NCBI GenBank assembly: GCA_964371075.1
Contig: CAYJKN010000002.1
Span: forward strand, 434,001 to 498,000
Reading direction: 5' to 3'
DNA from: UTCHB3 sp964371075
GTDB taxonomy: Bacteria; Bacteroidota; Ignavibacteria; Ignavibacteriales; Ignavibacteriaceae
DNA length: 64,000 nt
Shown one piece after another: positions 1 through 8,447 of this stretch. Both the position numbers and the translations under genes were made by a program. Position 1 is the stretch's first letter; each line of letters opens with the position of its first letter. The notes beneath the pieces were generated by a model. That model did no database searches and had not been told where the DNA came from. It worked only from the letters and a program-made list of their open reading frames with translations.

Positions 1-287
1 GCATAATCTTTCCTGTAATATTCAATTTTTGTACTGAGATCAGAAGTAATCGCAAGAATTCTCTCTGCAAATTGTTTTCCGTCGAATGATAATTTGTTTT
101 TGAGCAGAGACTTCTCCTCTCCCTGCAAATGATAGAGTCGGTTCAAGTCAAGTTCAATTTCATCAAATTGATTAATCAACTCTGAATCGTATTCTGCGAG
201 TCTGTTTCTTAAACTTAACAGTTCATCAACACGCTTCTTTAGCGTCTCTTTGAGCAGGTTCAGTTCTTCCGTAGTTTTGCTCTCCAT
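1..287 (-). CDS. Partial uncharacterised coiled-coil protein (N-terminal 95 residues)
   Basis: An open frame runs leftward from an ATG at 287 to the window edge without a stop, so only the N-terminus is present. The residues begin MESKTTEELNLLKETLKK and continue with a heptad-like mix of Leu, Glu, Lys and Arg, which predicts a long alpha-helical coiled coil. No catalytic motif or export signal is visible. A small chaperone such as FlgN or a cell-division helper would fit the composition, but nothing identifies it. It is divergent from tnaA, with 143 nt between the two starts. Confidence 0.55.
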   Translation of the reverse strand, partial: MESKTTEELNLLKETLKKRVDELLSLRNRLAEYDSELINQFDEIELDLNRLYHLQGEEKSLLKNKLSFDGKQFAERILAITSDLSTKIEYYRKDY

Positions 288-430
288 CCAACATCCATGG
301 TCAGTTAAAAATCTTTTTTAGCTGTTTTAATCTAATAAAAGTTCTTACGATATTTTCATTGAAATTTCAATAAATTTCGACAAATTTGTTTAGATACTTT
401 TTATTCTTATGAAAAAGATACGGACGAGAG

Positions 431-1804
431 ATGAAAACAATAATTGAACCATTCAAAATTAAAGCAGTTGAGCCAATACGGTTCACCACAAAAGAAGAGA
501 GAATTAAACTTTTAAAAGAAGCAGGATATAACCCCTTTTCAATCCATGCTGACGATGTGTTAATCGATTTGCTGACAGATAGTGGCACCTCGGCAATGAG
601 TTCAGAACAATGGGCAGGTATTATGCTGGGTGATGAATCGTATGCCGGTTCAAAGAGCTTTTACAAATTTGATGCAGCTGTTAAGAAAATTACCGGGCTG
701 AAAAATATTATCCCAACCCATCAGGGAAGAGCTTCAGAGAAGATTCTGTTTACTGTTTTAGGTGGAAAGGGAAAATATTTCTGTAGTAACACACATTTTG
801 ACACAACCCGTGCAAATGTTGAGTATTCCGGGGCAGAAGCTGTAGATTTTATGACCGAAGTTGGTAAACATCCTGAGATGAAAGCTGATTTTAAGGGGAA
901 TATGGATACTGAAGCACTTGAAATTTTTATCAAAAAAACAGGTGCAGAGAATATACCGTTGGTATTGATGACAGTTACCAACAATTCCGGTGGAGGACAG
1001 CCTGTTTCGATGCAAAACATCAAAGATACCAGAAAAATTTGTGACAAATATGGAATTCCTTTCTTTTTGGATGCCTGCCGTTTTGCTGAAAATGCATATT
1101 TCATTAAAAGGAGAGAAAAGGGTTACGAAAACAAAACTCCACTTGAGATAGCTCAAGAGATGTTTTCTTATGTTGATGGCTGCACAATGAGCGCAAAAAA
1201 GGACGCTTTTGCAAATATCGGTGGTTTTCTTGCCATGAATGATGATAATATTGCAATGTTGTGCAGAAATCTGTTGATTGTTACTGAAGGTTTTACTACT
1301 TATGGTGGTCTTGCAGGCCGAGACCTTGAAGCGATTGCCCAGGGATTGGTCGAAATTCTGGATGAACACTATCTTGAATACAGGATTAGATCGGTAGAGT
1401 ACCTTGGTGAAAAACTTGTCAATAATAATGTACCAATTCTTGAACCCCCTGGAGGACACGCGATTTATCTCGACGCAATTCGTTTTGCTCCCCAAATCCC
1501 ACAACACCAGTTTCCCGGACAGTCAATTGTGTGTGAACTTTACCTCGAGGGTGGAATTAGAGCCTGTGAAATCGGCAGTGTGATGTTTGGTAAAGATCTT
1601 CCCGATGGCACCCACATTTCACCTGCTATGGAGCTTGTAAGAATGGCAATCCCAAGAAGAGTTTATACACAAAGTCATTTCGATTATATGATCGAGGTGA
1701 TTATTGATGTCTATAATAAAAGAAAAAGTCTTCGTGGAATGAAAATAACAGAGGAAGCTCCGATGTTGAGGCACTTCACAGCGAAATTTGATTATGTGGA
1801 TTAG
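431..1804 (+). CDS. tnaA: Tryptophanase (tryptophan indole-lyase)
   Basis: PLP-dependent beta-eliminating lyase of 457 residues, predicted to split L-tryptophan into indole, pyruvate and ammonia in the cytoplasm. The PLP lysine lies in MSAKKDA (Lys256/Lys257), and THQGR and GGQPVS are typical of the tryptophanase/tyrosine phenol-lyase family. Two positions separate the enzymes. Tyrosine phenol-lyase has Thr124 and Arg381; this protein has Asp124 (in FDTTR) and Ile381 (in CEIGS), as in tryptophanases. No tnaB-type permease follows and no Trp-containing leader peptide is visible upstream. The last 17 nt overlap the next gene. Confidence 0.9.
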   Translation: MKTIIEPFKIKAVEPIRFTTKEERIKLLKEAGYNPFSIHADDVLIDLLTDSGTSAMSSEQWAGIMLGDESYAGSKSFYKFDAAVKKITGLKNIIPTHQGRASEKILFTVLGGKGKYFCSNTHFDTTRANVEYSGAEAVDFMTEVGKHPEMKADFKGNMDTEALEIFIKKTGAENIPLVLMTVTNNSGGGQPVSMQNIKDTRKICDKYGIPFFLDACRFAENAYFIKRREKGYENKTPLEIAQEMFSYVDGCTMSAKKDAFANIGGFLAMNDDNIAMLCRNLLIVTEGFTTYGGLAGRDLEAIAQGLVEILDEHYLEYRIRSVEYLGEKLVNNNVPILEPPGGHAIYLDAIRFAPQIPQHQFPGQSIVCELYLEGGIRACEIGSVMFGKDLPDGTHISPAMELVRMAIPRRVYTQSHFDYMIEVIIDVYNKRKSLRGMKITEEAPMLRHFTAKFDYVD

Positions 1805-2624
1805 CAAACAACTAAAACTGCAACAAAAATTCGATTTTGATGTCCCCGTCTGGAGATTAGTACTCTCCAACGGGGACTGTCTCCTTGTTGAGGAGAGAGA
1901 TTCCGATAAAAGGGAAGCCTTCTATCATGTTTTTGAATTGGCAACAGGACGGACATTGTTGGATAAATTCAGTCCACCCGATAAATTCTGGAGCGGGGTG
2001 GAGTTATTTAAGAATAAAAGAGTGATTTTCCACGGTTACAGATCGCAGGGACTTCCTTTCCATAAAGGAATTTTTTGTTACGATCTCGAAAAACAGACTT
2101 ATTTGTGGCAGGAACCTGAACTCTCTTTCCTGATTAGTAATGATCAGGGGATATATGCTTTTAAACAGAAGTTTGAATCCCAGGAGTATTTTCTGCTTGA
2201 TAAAGACACTGGACAAGTGATTGGTGAACCGGCAGCAGACGACGACTCGATAAATTTGATGATTGCTGAAGCAAGAGGAAAAGAATCGTTTGATGACTAT
2301 GTTTATCCTGAAAATTTCACCTTATCAAAATTTAAAGATGGCGGATATCTGGAAAAATTGATGCCTGCGGGGACTTTGAAGGAAGTTACCGAGGTTTTTT
2401 CCAAAGACGGTCTGATTTTTCTGAACACTCACCGTGGAACAAGAGAATCAGGTTTCATCAATGAATTATTGGCTATCGACGATAAAAGTCAAAAAGTGGT
2501 AAAAAAAATGGTTCTTAACAAAAGGACAGAGAACCTGATCGCCGAAAGTTGTTTTATTTATAAGGATTTCCTCTTTTTGATTATTGACAAAAAGAGTATC
2601 GAAATCCGGGAGATAAAAAAATGA
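1788..2624 (+). CDS. DUF4905-like uncharacterised protein
   Basis: A 278-residue soluble protein with no signal peptide. It is rich in short beta-strand segments with aromatic-Asp turns (for example LLDKDTGQVIGEP and LAIDDKSQKVV), suggesting a beta-propeller-like fold. Its length and layout resemble DUF4905 proteins of Bacteroidota, but that assignment is from memory. It overlaps tnaA by 17 nt and the AMMECR1 gene by 4 nt, so it is probably co-translated with them. Its function is unknown; alternative ATG starts lie a few codons in. Confidence 0.6.
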   Translation: MIMWISKQLKLQQKFDFDVPVWRLVLSNGDCLLVEERDSDKREAFYHVFELATGRTLLDKFSPPDKFWSGVELFKNKRVIFHGYRSQGLPFHKGIFCYDLEKQTYLWQEPELSFLISNDQGIYAFKQKFESQEYFLLDKDTGQVIGEPAADDDSINLMIAEARGKESFDDYVYPENFTLSKFKDGGYLEKLMPAGTLKEVTEVFSKDGLIFLNTHRGTRESGFINELLAIDDKSQKVVKKMVLNKRTENLIAESCFIYKDFLFLIIDKKSIEIREIKK

Positions 2625-3178
2625 CAGATGAAGAAAAAAAACTGTTGCTTAAAGCAGCCAGAAATGCGATTGAACATTCGCTGGGACTCACAAACGAAGT
2701 GGTTCCAGTTCCCCCGGAAGGGGTTTTTGATTCAATGAGTGGATGTTTTGTTACTCTCCATAAACATGGTGATTTGAGGGGTTGTATCGGTTTTATTAAA
2801 GGTGTTGAACCTCTGAGGAAAACAATTAAAGAGGCTGCACTTCTTGCAGCTAAAGAAGACCCAAGATTTTCACCCGTAACGGCACATGAATGGAAACATA
2901 TCTCAATAGAGATTTCAGTCCTCTCTCCTCCATTCGATATGCCTGATTATGACAGCATTGTGTTGGGAAAACATGGGCTAATCGTCCGTGACGGATACAG
3001 AAGTGGACTTTTTCTCCCCCAGGTTCCCATTGAGCATAACATGGACAAAGACGAGTTTTTAACCGCCTTGTGCAAAAAAGCGGGTCTTTCCCCCAGACTT
3101 TGGACACAAAAACAGCTTCAACTTCAGGCGTTCACCGCAGAAGTTTTTAGTGAGGAGGAGTTTTATGGGAGAGATTAG
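2621..3178 (+). CDS. amrA: AmmeMemoRadiSam system protein A (AMMECR1 family)
   Basis: A 185-residue AMMECR1-domain protein. The hallmark LRGCIGF motif is present near residue 50, followed by the conserved region PRFSPVTAHEW and IEISVLSPP. Family members occur across all domains of life, usually beside a MEMO-like protein and a radical SAM protein, but their biochemical role is not settled. The ATG overlaps the stop of the preceding gene (ATGA), and the 3' end overlaps the MEMO-like gene by 14 nt, so A and B are translationally coupled. The third partner (radical SAM) is not in this window. Confidence 0.88.
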   Translation: MTDEEKKLLLKAARNAIEHSLGLTNEVVPVPPEGVFDSMSGCFVTLHKHGDLRGCIGFIKGVEPLRKTIKEAALLAAKEDPRFSPVTAHEWKHISIEISVLSPPFDMPDYDSIVLGKHGLIVRDGYRSGLFLPQVPIEHNMDKDEFLTALCKKAGLSPRLWTQKQLQLQAFTAEVFSEEEFYGRD

Positions 3179-3989
3179 AAAACCGGCAGTTGCTGGGATG
3201 TTTTATCCCGCCACTTCAGATAAACTTGAGAGGCAACTCTCTCGACTTTTTAGTGAGGTTCCGGTTTCCAAGATTGAAGAAAACATGATCCCCGGGATTA
3301 TTGCTCCTCATGCGGGATATATGTACTCGGGACTAACAGCAGCTTACGCGTACAAGAACATCGCCGATAAAAAATATACAAAAGTGATTATCCTTTCCCC
3401 CAGCCACAGAGAATATTTTGGAGGGATTTCCATTTATGAAGGTGATGCTTACGAGACACCCCTTGGCAAGATCGAAGTTGATCAAAATATTGCACAAAAG
3501 ATGTCTGATATTTCCCCAAGAATTATGCGAAGCACTGCAGGACACCGTGACGAACATGGAATTGAAGTACATCTCCCTTTTCTACAGCATCTTTATGGCA
3601 ATGACTTCGAGCTTGTCCCGGTGGTGATGGGGGATCAGTCTCATGCCAACATCGTTGAACTTTCCAATGCTCTGCTTGAAGTGATGGATGATGATACTTT
3701 GGTGGTCGCCTCAAGCGATCTTTCACATTTTTATCCAAAACCCATTGCTCATAAACTCGACTCAATTATTGCCGACAGGATTGTTGACTATGATCCTGTA
3801 AATCTTGAACACGACCTCGAGAAACAATTAACACATGCTTGTGGTGGTGGTTTGGTGGTTGCCCTCATGAAAGCAACAAAAAGAGCTGGAGTAAAAAATT
3901 CTTTACTGTTGCATCGATCCGATTCCGGTGATGTTTCAGGCGATAATTCCTCTGTGGTGGGATATCTTTCAGCATCTTTTTATAATTGA
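3165..3989 (+). CDS. amrB: AmmeMemoRadiSam system protein B (MEMO-like)
   Basis: A 274-residue MEMO-family protein, related in fold to class III extradiol dioxygenases. Conserved blocks are visible: RKPAVAGMFYP at the N-terminus, PHAGYMYSG, EHGIEVHLPFL and SSDLSHFYP, the last three carrying the likely metal-site His/Asp residues. I chose the ATG at 3165 over an in-frame GTG at 3150 because a GAGGAGG ribosome site precedes the ATG at good spacing. It overlaps protein A by 14 nt. It ends 17 nt before a Rossmann/DUF2520 gene, which may be functionally linked. Confidence 0.88.
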   Translation: MGEIRKPAVAGMFYPATSDKLERQLSRLFSEVPVSKIEENMIPGIIAPHAGYMYSGLTAAYAYKNIADKKYTKVIILSPSHREYFGGISIYEGDAYETPLGKIEVDQNIAQKMSDISPRIMRSTAGHRDEHGIEVHLPFLQHLYGNDFELVPVVMGDQSHANIVELSNALLEVMDDDTLVVASSDLSHFYPKPIAHKLDSIIADRIVDYDPVNLEHDLEKQLTHACGGGLVVALMKATKRAGVKNSLLLHRSDSGDVSGDNSSVVGYLSASFYN

Positions 3990-4006
3990 TGGATAAGAGG
4001 TGATTA

Positions 4007-4879
4007 TTGGAATTTGACGCCGCATTTATTGGTACCGGAAGAGCAGCGTGGTCACTTGCAAATGCATTTGTGGATGTTGGGTTCTTTATCCGTTTTGCTT
4101 CAAACAGGACAGAGGAACCGCTGAAAAAATTTGCTGAAGAATTTATGGTAGATGAAATCTCGACAAATATAAAGGATATCTCAAAGTTTGCCTCTAAATT
4201 TCAGATATGTGTAATTGCTGTTCCCGATTCTGCGATAAAAGAGGTGGCTGATAAACTCGCCGAACTACCGTTAAACTTCAAGACCACCCTTTTTATACAC
4301 CTTTCAGGATCAAAAACAACCAGGGAACTTGTCACCCTCAAAAAAATGGGAGCGATGACGGGATCTTTCCACATTCCACAAAGTTTCCCCTCACGAAAAG
4401 CTATTAGGTTGTTGAATTTGCCCGTCTGTATCGAAGCATCATCGGTGAAAGCTGAAAAAATGATGCTGCAAATTGCCAGACGACTTGAACTAAAACCAAT
4501 CTGCATAAAGCCTGAGTTAAAAATATATTATCATCTCGCTGCGGTTTTTGCATCCAACTTTTTTCCCACAATCATTGCAGATTCGATGAAAATGTTTGAA
4601 TTAGCCGGTGGTAACAAAAAAGATTATTTTAAGATATTTACCCCGATTATTGCGACAACCATCCAAAATATCATGGAAAATGGACCCGAAAACGCTGTTT
4701 CAGGGGTTATTTCCCGGAAAGATCTTGAAACAATTCAAGAGCATCTGAATGTTCTCGCTTTTGATGATTCCACACAAGAACAGCTATTAACCTACATCCG
4801 CCTCTCAGAAGAAACCGCAAAAATGCTGGGCATAAACCTCAAAATTGTGCCAAACAAATCCGAAGAAGAGGGTAAGTGA
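4007..4879 (+). CDS. Rossmann-like and DUF2520 domain protein
   Basis: A 290-residue protein with an N-terminal NAD(P)-type Rossmann fold (FIGTGRAAWSLANAF, then CVIAVPDSAI and HLSGSK) and an all-helical C-terminal DUF2520 region beginning near YHLAAVFASNF. The layout resembles F420-dependent reductases, ketopantoate reductase and pyrroline-carboxylate reductase, but the substrate is unknown. The start is a TTG with AAGAGG six bases upstream; the nearby GTG at 4000 is in a frame that stops at once. Its stop overlaps the GTG of the first glycosyltransferase by four bases. Confidence 0.78.
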   Translation: MEFDAAFIGTGRAAWSLANAFVDVGFFIRFASNRTEEPLKKFAEEFMVDEISTNIKDISKFASKFQICVIAVPDSAIKEVADKLAELPLNFKTTLFIHLSGSKTTRELVTLKKMGAMTGSFHIPQSFPSRKAIRLLNLPVCIEASSVKAEKMMLQIARRLELKPICIKPELKIYYHLAAVFASNFFPTIIADSMKMFELAGGNKKDYFKIFTPIIATTIQNIMENGPENAVSGVISRKDLETIQEHLNVLAFDDSTQEQLLTYIRLSEETAKMLGINLKIVPNKSEEEGK

Positions 4880-6096
4880 GCAGAACTCACCCTAATGTTA
4901 AAATTATCTTTGGAAACGGATTCCCTCATGGTGGTGCCTCGACAAAACGGTGTCTGCACATCGTAAAAGGACTTCAGGAAAATGGGTGCACGGCTGAAAT
5001 TGTTGTTTTTCGAGGTACTGAGAGAGCGGAAAACACCGAAAACAAACTCACCTCGGGTGTATTTGATGGGGTGAAATTTCGGTATATGCATAAATCTACT
5101 GAATGGCCCACATCTAAACTGAAGAAATTTGTAAATCTCTCCGCTGGAATTTTCAAACTTTTGGGATATCTCCATCATGAAAACTCAATAAATAAAATTG
5201 ATGTACTTTTCCTATATGGTACTTATTTAAGTTCTGTTAATCTCCTTTTGGCGGCCATTTCAAAATTTCGTAATATCATTTATGTTTTTTCGCTCGATGA
5301 ATATCCTGATCATATTATTTATCCCGAAGTTAAACGATTTTATTCCGGCTTTTTATTTGAAAAAGTATTTATCCGCAGATTCGATTATATTTTGGTTATC
5401 AGTAAGTTATTGATGCAATATTGTTCCTCGATCAGGATTTACAACGAGAAGATTTTGTTCTTCCCTTTAACCGCAACGGAATACACCGGAAATGTTATCC
5501 TCCCGGAAACAGATAACTATTTTTTTTATTCCGGTTTTAACAAGACAACAAGAAGAAAACACCCCTACGAGAAAGATGACCCACAAACACTTTTTAAGGC
5601 ATTTTCCGGGTTGTCTGAAAAATATCCAAATGTAAAGCTGATAGTGGCTGGACAAATGGATCCGTCGCTTCAACAGCTCGCAGTGGAATGCAAAATTTCA
5701 GAAAAAACCATATTTACCGGGAAAATATCCGACGACGAATACCATGGTTATCTTAATAATGCGCTTGGTCTGGTTATTCCGCGTCCTGACAATCCCAAAT
5801 CTGAAGCCAGTGTTCCTTTTCGATTGGGTGAGTTTCTCCTCACAGGTAATCCCGTAATTGTGGCAAGCACCGTGGAATTGGATTCTATCCTGAATGACGG
5901 CGAACATTTGTTGTTTTATGCTCCCGGAAATGTTTCTGATATTCAGGCAAAAATGGGGATGATTATAGATGATCCAATCCTATCAAAAACAATTGGTGAA
6001 AAAGGGAAATTGAAAGCAGGTGAGATTTTTGAACTGAAATCTGTAACTCATGAACTCATGAAGAAGATATATCAAAAGCTTGGGGAGGTTGGATGA
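4876..6096 (+). CDS. Glycosyltransferase, GT4-like (GT-B fold)
   Basis: A 406-residue predicted cytoplasmic glycosyltransferase. The N-terminal donor/acceptor half carries a glycine-rich loop (FGNGFPHGGAST). The C-terminal half has the GT-B pattern: FYSGFNK, LIVAGQMDPSL, IFTGKISDDEYHGYL and RLGEFLLTGNPVI. It starts with GTG in a GTGA overlap with the previous gene and ends in an ATGA overlap with the next glycosyltransferase. It is the first gene of the polysaccharide locus. Donor and acceptor cannot be read from the sequence. Confidence 0.8.
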   Translation: MSRTHPNVKIIFGNGFPHGGASTKRCLHIVKGLQENGCTAEIVVFRGTERAENTENKLTSGVFDGVKFRYMHKSTEWPTSKLKKFVNLSAGIFKLLGYLHHENSINKIDVLFLYGTYLSSVNLLLAAISKFRNIIYVFSLDEYPDHIIYPEVKRFYSGFLFEKVFIRRFDYILVISKLLMQYCSSIRIYNEKILFFPLTATEYTGNVILPETDNYFFYSGFNKTTRRKHPYEKDDPQTLFKAFSGLSEKYPNVKLIVAGQMDPSLQQLAVECKISEKTIFTGKISDDEYHGYLNNALGLVIPRPDNPKSEASVPFRLGEFLLTGNPVIVASTVELDSILNDGEHLLFYAPGNVSDIQAKMGMIIDDPILSKTIGEKGKLKAGEIFELKSVTHELMKKIYQKLGEVG

Positions 6097-7118
6097 GAAT
6101 TCTACTCGTCACCAATTTCCCGGCTCCATATCGTCTTCCCTTATATGATGAATTGGGGCCAAAACTTGGTGAAAAGTTTTTTGTAATTTATACTGACACA
6201 GCAGTGGAAGGACATCGCTGGCAAATTCCTCATCTTCATCATGCACATCACTTCATAAAATTGAATGAAAGTGTCACGCTTATTGCCAAAAAGTTTCAAC
6301 CGGATGTCGTAATTCTTGGTGGAGTGAATAAACATACACTCAAACTTTTTCTCTACGCAAAACGAAAAAAGATAAAAATTTCTCTGTTCACAGACATGTG
6401 GCAACTCCCGTTCTCCAAACTAAGCAAATCCTCACAGCTTTTAAGAAAATTACTTTATAAGCACAGTGATCAATTCATAGTTCCGGGCAAAAAATCAGAA
6501 CAACACATCAGGGAAATATTTCCCGAAACCCTTGCTTCCAAAATTCATATTTTACCATTTACTCTGCAAATTTCGAACTTTCCATTTACGCCAAATTTCC
6601 CAGAGGTCAAGGAATTTGATCTGCTTTTCTCAGGTAGAGTTGATGAAGGAAAACTTCCGTTGTTTTTTGTTGAGGTAGCTTACAGAATTAATGTACATCG
6701 AAAAATAAAGTTGTTGGTGCTTGGTGATGGTCCACTGAAAGCTGAGATGGAGGCAAAACTTGTTGATAAGGGAATTGAACACACCTTTGCCGGATATATA
6801 CCCCAGGAACAATTACAAGGTTATTATTGCAAGTGTAGAGTTCTTCTGTTTCCAACCATTATTGATACTTGGGGAATCGTAGCAAACGAGGCACTTTCAG
6901 CAGGAGTACCTGTAATCATATCCCCCAATGCAGGAGCAGCCGATGATCTCATTATCTCCGGGAAAAATGGCTTTGTCGTTGAGAATGATGTTGAACTTTG
7001 GGCACAAAAAACAATTGAGATACTTAACAAAGAGCATGAGTTTGTGTTTGAAACACCCCCTATGATAGAGATGGTTGCAGAAGATCTCTTAAAATCTGTA
7101 AATGACTTGGTGTACTAA
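6093..7118 (+). CDS. Glycosyltransferase family 4 protein
   Basis: A 341-residue GT-B glycosyltransferase. It starts MRILLVTNFPAPYRLPLYDE, typical of GT4 enzymes, and the C-terminal nucleotide-sugar half shows LFSGRVDEGK, LLVLGDGPLK and FPTIIDTWGIVANEALSAG. The ATG overlaps the previous stop by four bases, implying translational coupling. The substrate is unknown. The 137 nt that follow hold a degraded repeat before the next glycosyltransferase. Confidence 0.85.
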   Translation: MRILLVTNFPAPYRLPLYDELGPKLGEKFFVIYTDTAVEGHRWQIPHLHHAHHFIKLNESVTLIAKKFQPDVVILGGVNKHTLKLFLYAKRKKIKISLFTDMWQLPFSKLSKSSQLLRKLLYKHSDQFIVPGKKSEQHIREIFPETLASKIHILPFTLQISNFPFTPNFPEVKEFDLLFSGRVDEGKLPLFFVEVAYRINVHRKIKLLVLGDGPLKAEMEAKLVDKGIEHTFAGYIPQEQLQGYYCKCRVLLFPTIIDTWGIVANEALSAGVPVIISPNAGAADDLIISGKNGFVVENDVELWAQKTIEILNKEHEFVFETPPMIEMVAEDLLKSVNDLVY

Positions 7119-7171
7119 ATGGCTTTTTATATAAATACACTCCACAAATTAAAAATAGAAGAATCCTCATT

Positions 7172-7201
7172 TATCCGCCTAATCCGTATCAGCTGCGTTC
7201 T
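7172..7201. repeat. Degraded ATCCG-type interspersed repeat
   Basis: In the short gap before the next glycosyltransferase, the text ATCCGCCTAATCCGTATC resembles the ATCCGTGTAATCCGTGG repeat found complete at 8388-8431. It is short and imperfect, so it may be a decayed copy or chance. Confidence 0.4.
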
Positions 7202-7255
7202 ATCTTCATCGCTAAATCAGTCTCATTCGTGTTCTATTATGAAAAATCCAACACA

Positions 7256-8335
7256 ATGAAAAAACTCCTTCTCTTGCTAAAACTTCCCCCACCTGTCACC
7301 GGAGTTACAACTATGTGTAATGCCGTCCTCGAGAACCGGGAATTATTTGAAAAATTCAATACAATGGTTATCGGTTTAAGTTACGCTAAAGATGTAAAAA
7401 GCACAGGGGGACTTAATCCAGGAAAGTTTATTCAACTCTTTATAAACATTGTTAAGACAAAGTTTACCGTCCTCACCTTTTGGCCCGATCTGATTTATTT
7501 TGTCCCATCACTAACAGGGGCACCTTTTCTTAGAGATTTTCTCTTCATTCTGGTTATTAAATTTTTCAGAAGAAAAATAATTTTTCACCTGCATGGCACT
7601 GGATTAAAGGATGCAGCACTAAAATCAAAATTTTATAAAAATCTTTACAGCTTTTCCTTCAATAACAGCGAGATCATCACCCTTTCTCAAAAATTAAAGT
7701 ACGATCTCGATTTTCTCAAACCAAACGTTATCCACATCCTCCCCAATGGAATTGCGTCGGCCCCCCTCCTTGATACCGCCCCCCCAGCCCCCCTCCTTGT
7801 TAAGGTGGGGGGAGAAGTGCGCCAAAATTTACTATTTGTTAGTAATTTTTATAACTACAAGGGGATTCCAGAACTAATCGAATTGCTCGCTGAAGTTCAC
7901 GATCGTGGTCACAATTTCACATGCACAATCGCCGGAGAAGAAAACCACATAACCGCTGAGTCTCTCCAACAGCTGATTGATAAAAATGGACTCGCAGGAA
8001 AAGTTAAATATGTAGGGGGTGTTACTGGTGACGATTTAACCAAGCTTTACAAACAATCCAATATTTTCATCTACCCAACTAAAAAAGATGCCATGCCATT
8101 GGTAATTCTCGAAGCAATGAGAGCAGGACTCGCAATACTTTCTAACCCCGTTGGAGCCATTCCCGACATGATCGGTAATGATCCGGAAACATTACCGACA
8201 CCTGAAAATCTGATTTCGCTATTGACCAATCCCGATAAAACCCGTAAATTAGGAGAACAAAACCGCAAAACCTTTGAACAAAAGTTCACAATTGATAAAT
8301 TCAATTCACAATTACTGATGATATTATCAAAATGA
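7256..8335 (+). CDS. Glycosyltransferase family 4 protein with an in-frame repeat insertion
   Basis: A GT-B glycosyltransferase of about 360 residues. The N-terminal loop is LPPPVTGVTTMCN, and the C-terminal half has FVSNFYNYKGIPEL, KYVGGVTGDDL and the catalytic-type block PTKKDAMPLVILEAM. I prefer the ATG at 7256 to an in-frame GTG at 7229, because the ATG product begins MKKLLLLLKLPPPVTG in the family manner. A C-rich palindromic repeat (7760-7815) lies in frame at the junction of the two domains and adds about 19 Pro/Leu-rich residues after HILPNGIA. The linker position suggests the enzyme may tolerate it. Confidence 0.8.
   Translation: MKKLLLLLKLPPPVTGVTTMCNAVLENRELFEKFNTMVIGLSYAKDVKSTGGLNPGKFIQLFINIVKTKFTVLTFWPDLIYFVPSLTGAPFLRDFLFILVIKFFRRKIIFHLHGTGLKDAALKSKFYKNLYSFSFNNSEIITLSQKLKYDLDFLKPNVIHILPNGIASAPLLDTAPPAPLLVKVGGEVRQNLLFVSNFYNYKGIPELIELLAEVHDRGHNFTCTIAGEENHITAESLQQLIDKNGLAGKVKYVGGVTGDDLTKLYKQSNIFIYPTKKDAMPLVILEAMRAGLAILSNPVGAIPDMIGNDPETLPTPENLISLLTNPDKTRKLGEQNRKTFEQKFTIDKFNSQLLMILSK
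7760..7815. repeat. C-rich palindromic repeat inserted in a glycosyltransferase gene
   Basis: The sequence reads CCCCCCTCCTTG, then a short spacer, then CCCCCCTCCTTGTTAAGG followed by a run of G, so it can fold into a C-run/G-run hairpin. It keeps the reading frame open and encodes APLLDTAPPAPLLVKVGGE. Equivalent C-rich text occurs at the 3' end of the insertion at 12762-12936. Confidence 0.7.
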
Positions 8336-8432
8336 AACCACAGAGCACACAGAGACCACCGAGTGAGGTATCAGGTATTAAACCACATAATCCATCCGTG
8401 AAATCCGCGTACATCCGTGTAATCCGTGGAAC
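8336..8432. repeat. Composite of CACAGAG-type and ATCCGTG-type repeats
   Basis: The gap between the glycosyltransferase and the WecG-like gene is almost entirely repeat. It holds ACCACAGAG-CACACAGAG-ACCACCGAG (three units of nine), then GTATCAGGTATTA (related to the repeat near 61.4 kb), then ATCCGTGAAATCCGCGTAC followed by two more ATCCGTG units. Order and spacing suggest one repeat inserted into another. Confidence 0.75.
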
Positions 8433-8447
8433 TATCCTGAACCCTCT

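Noticed and set aside
409..447. Twelve-codon frame overlapping the tnaA start, possible TnaC-like leader peptide.
   Set aside because: It contains no tryptophan or proline pair, overlaps the gene start and has no ribosome site, so nothing supports attenuation.
758..1507. 249-codon antisense frame within tnaA.
   Set aside because: The sense strand encodes a complete tryptophanase; the antisense product is Cys/His/Phe-rich with no recognisable fold.
431..1804. Tyrosine phenol-lyase as the identity of the first enzyme.
   Set aside because: The diagnostic positions are Asp124 and Ile381 rather than Thr124 and Arg381, which points to tryptophanase.
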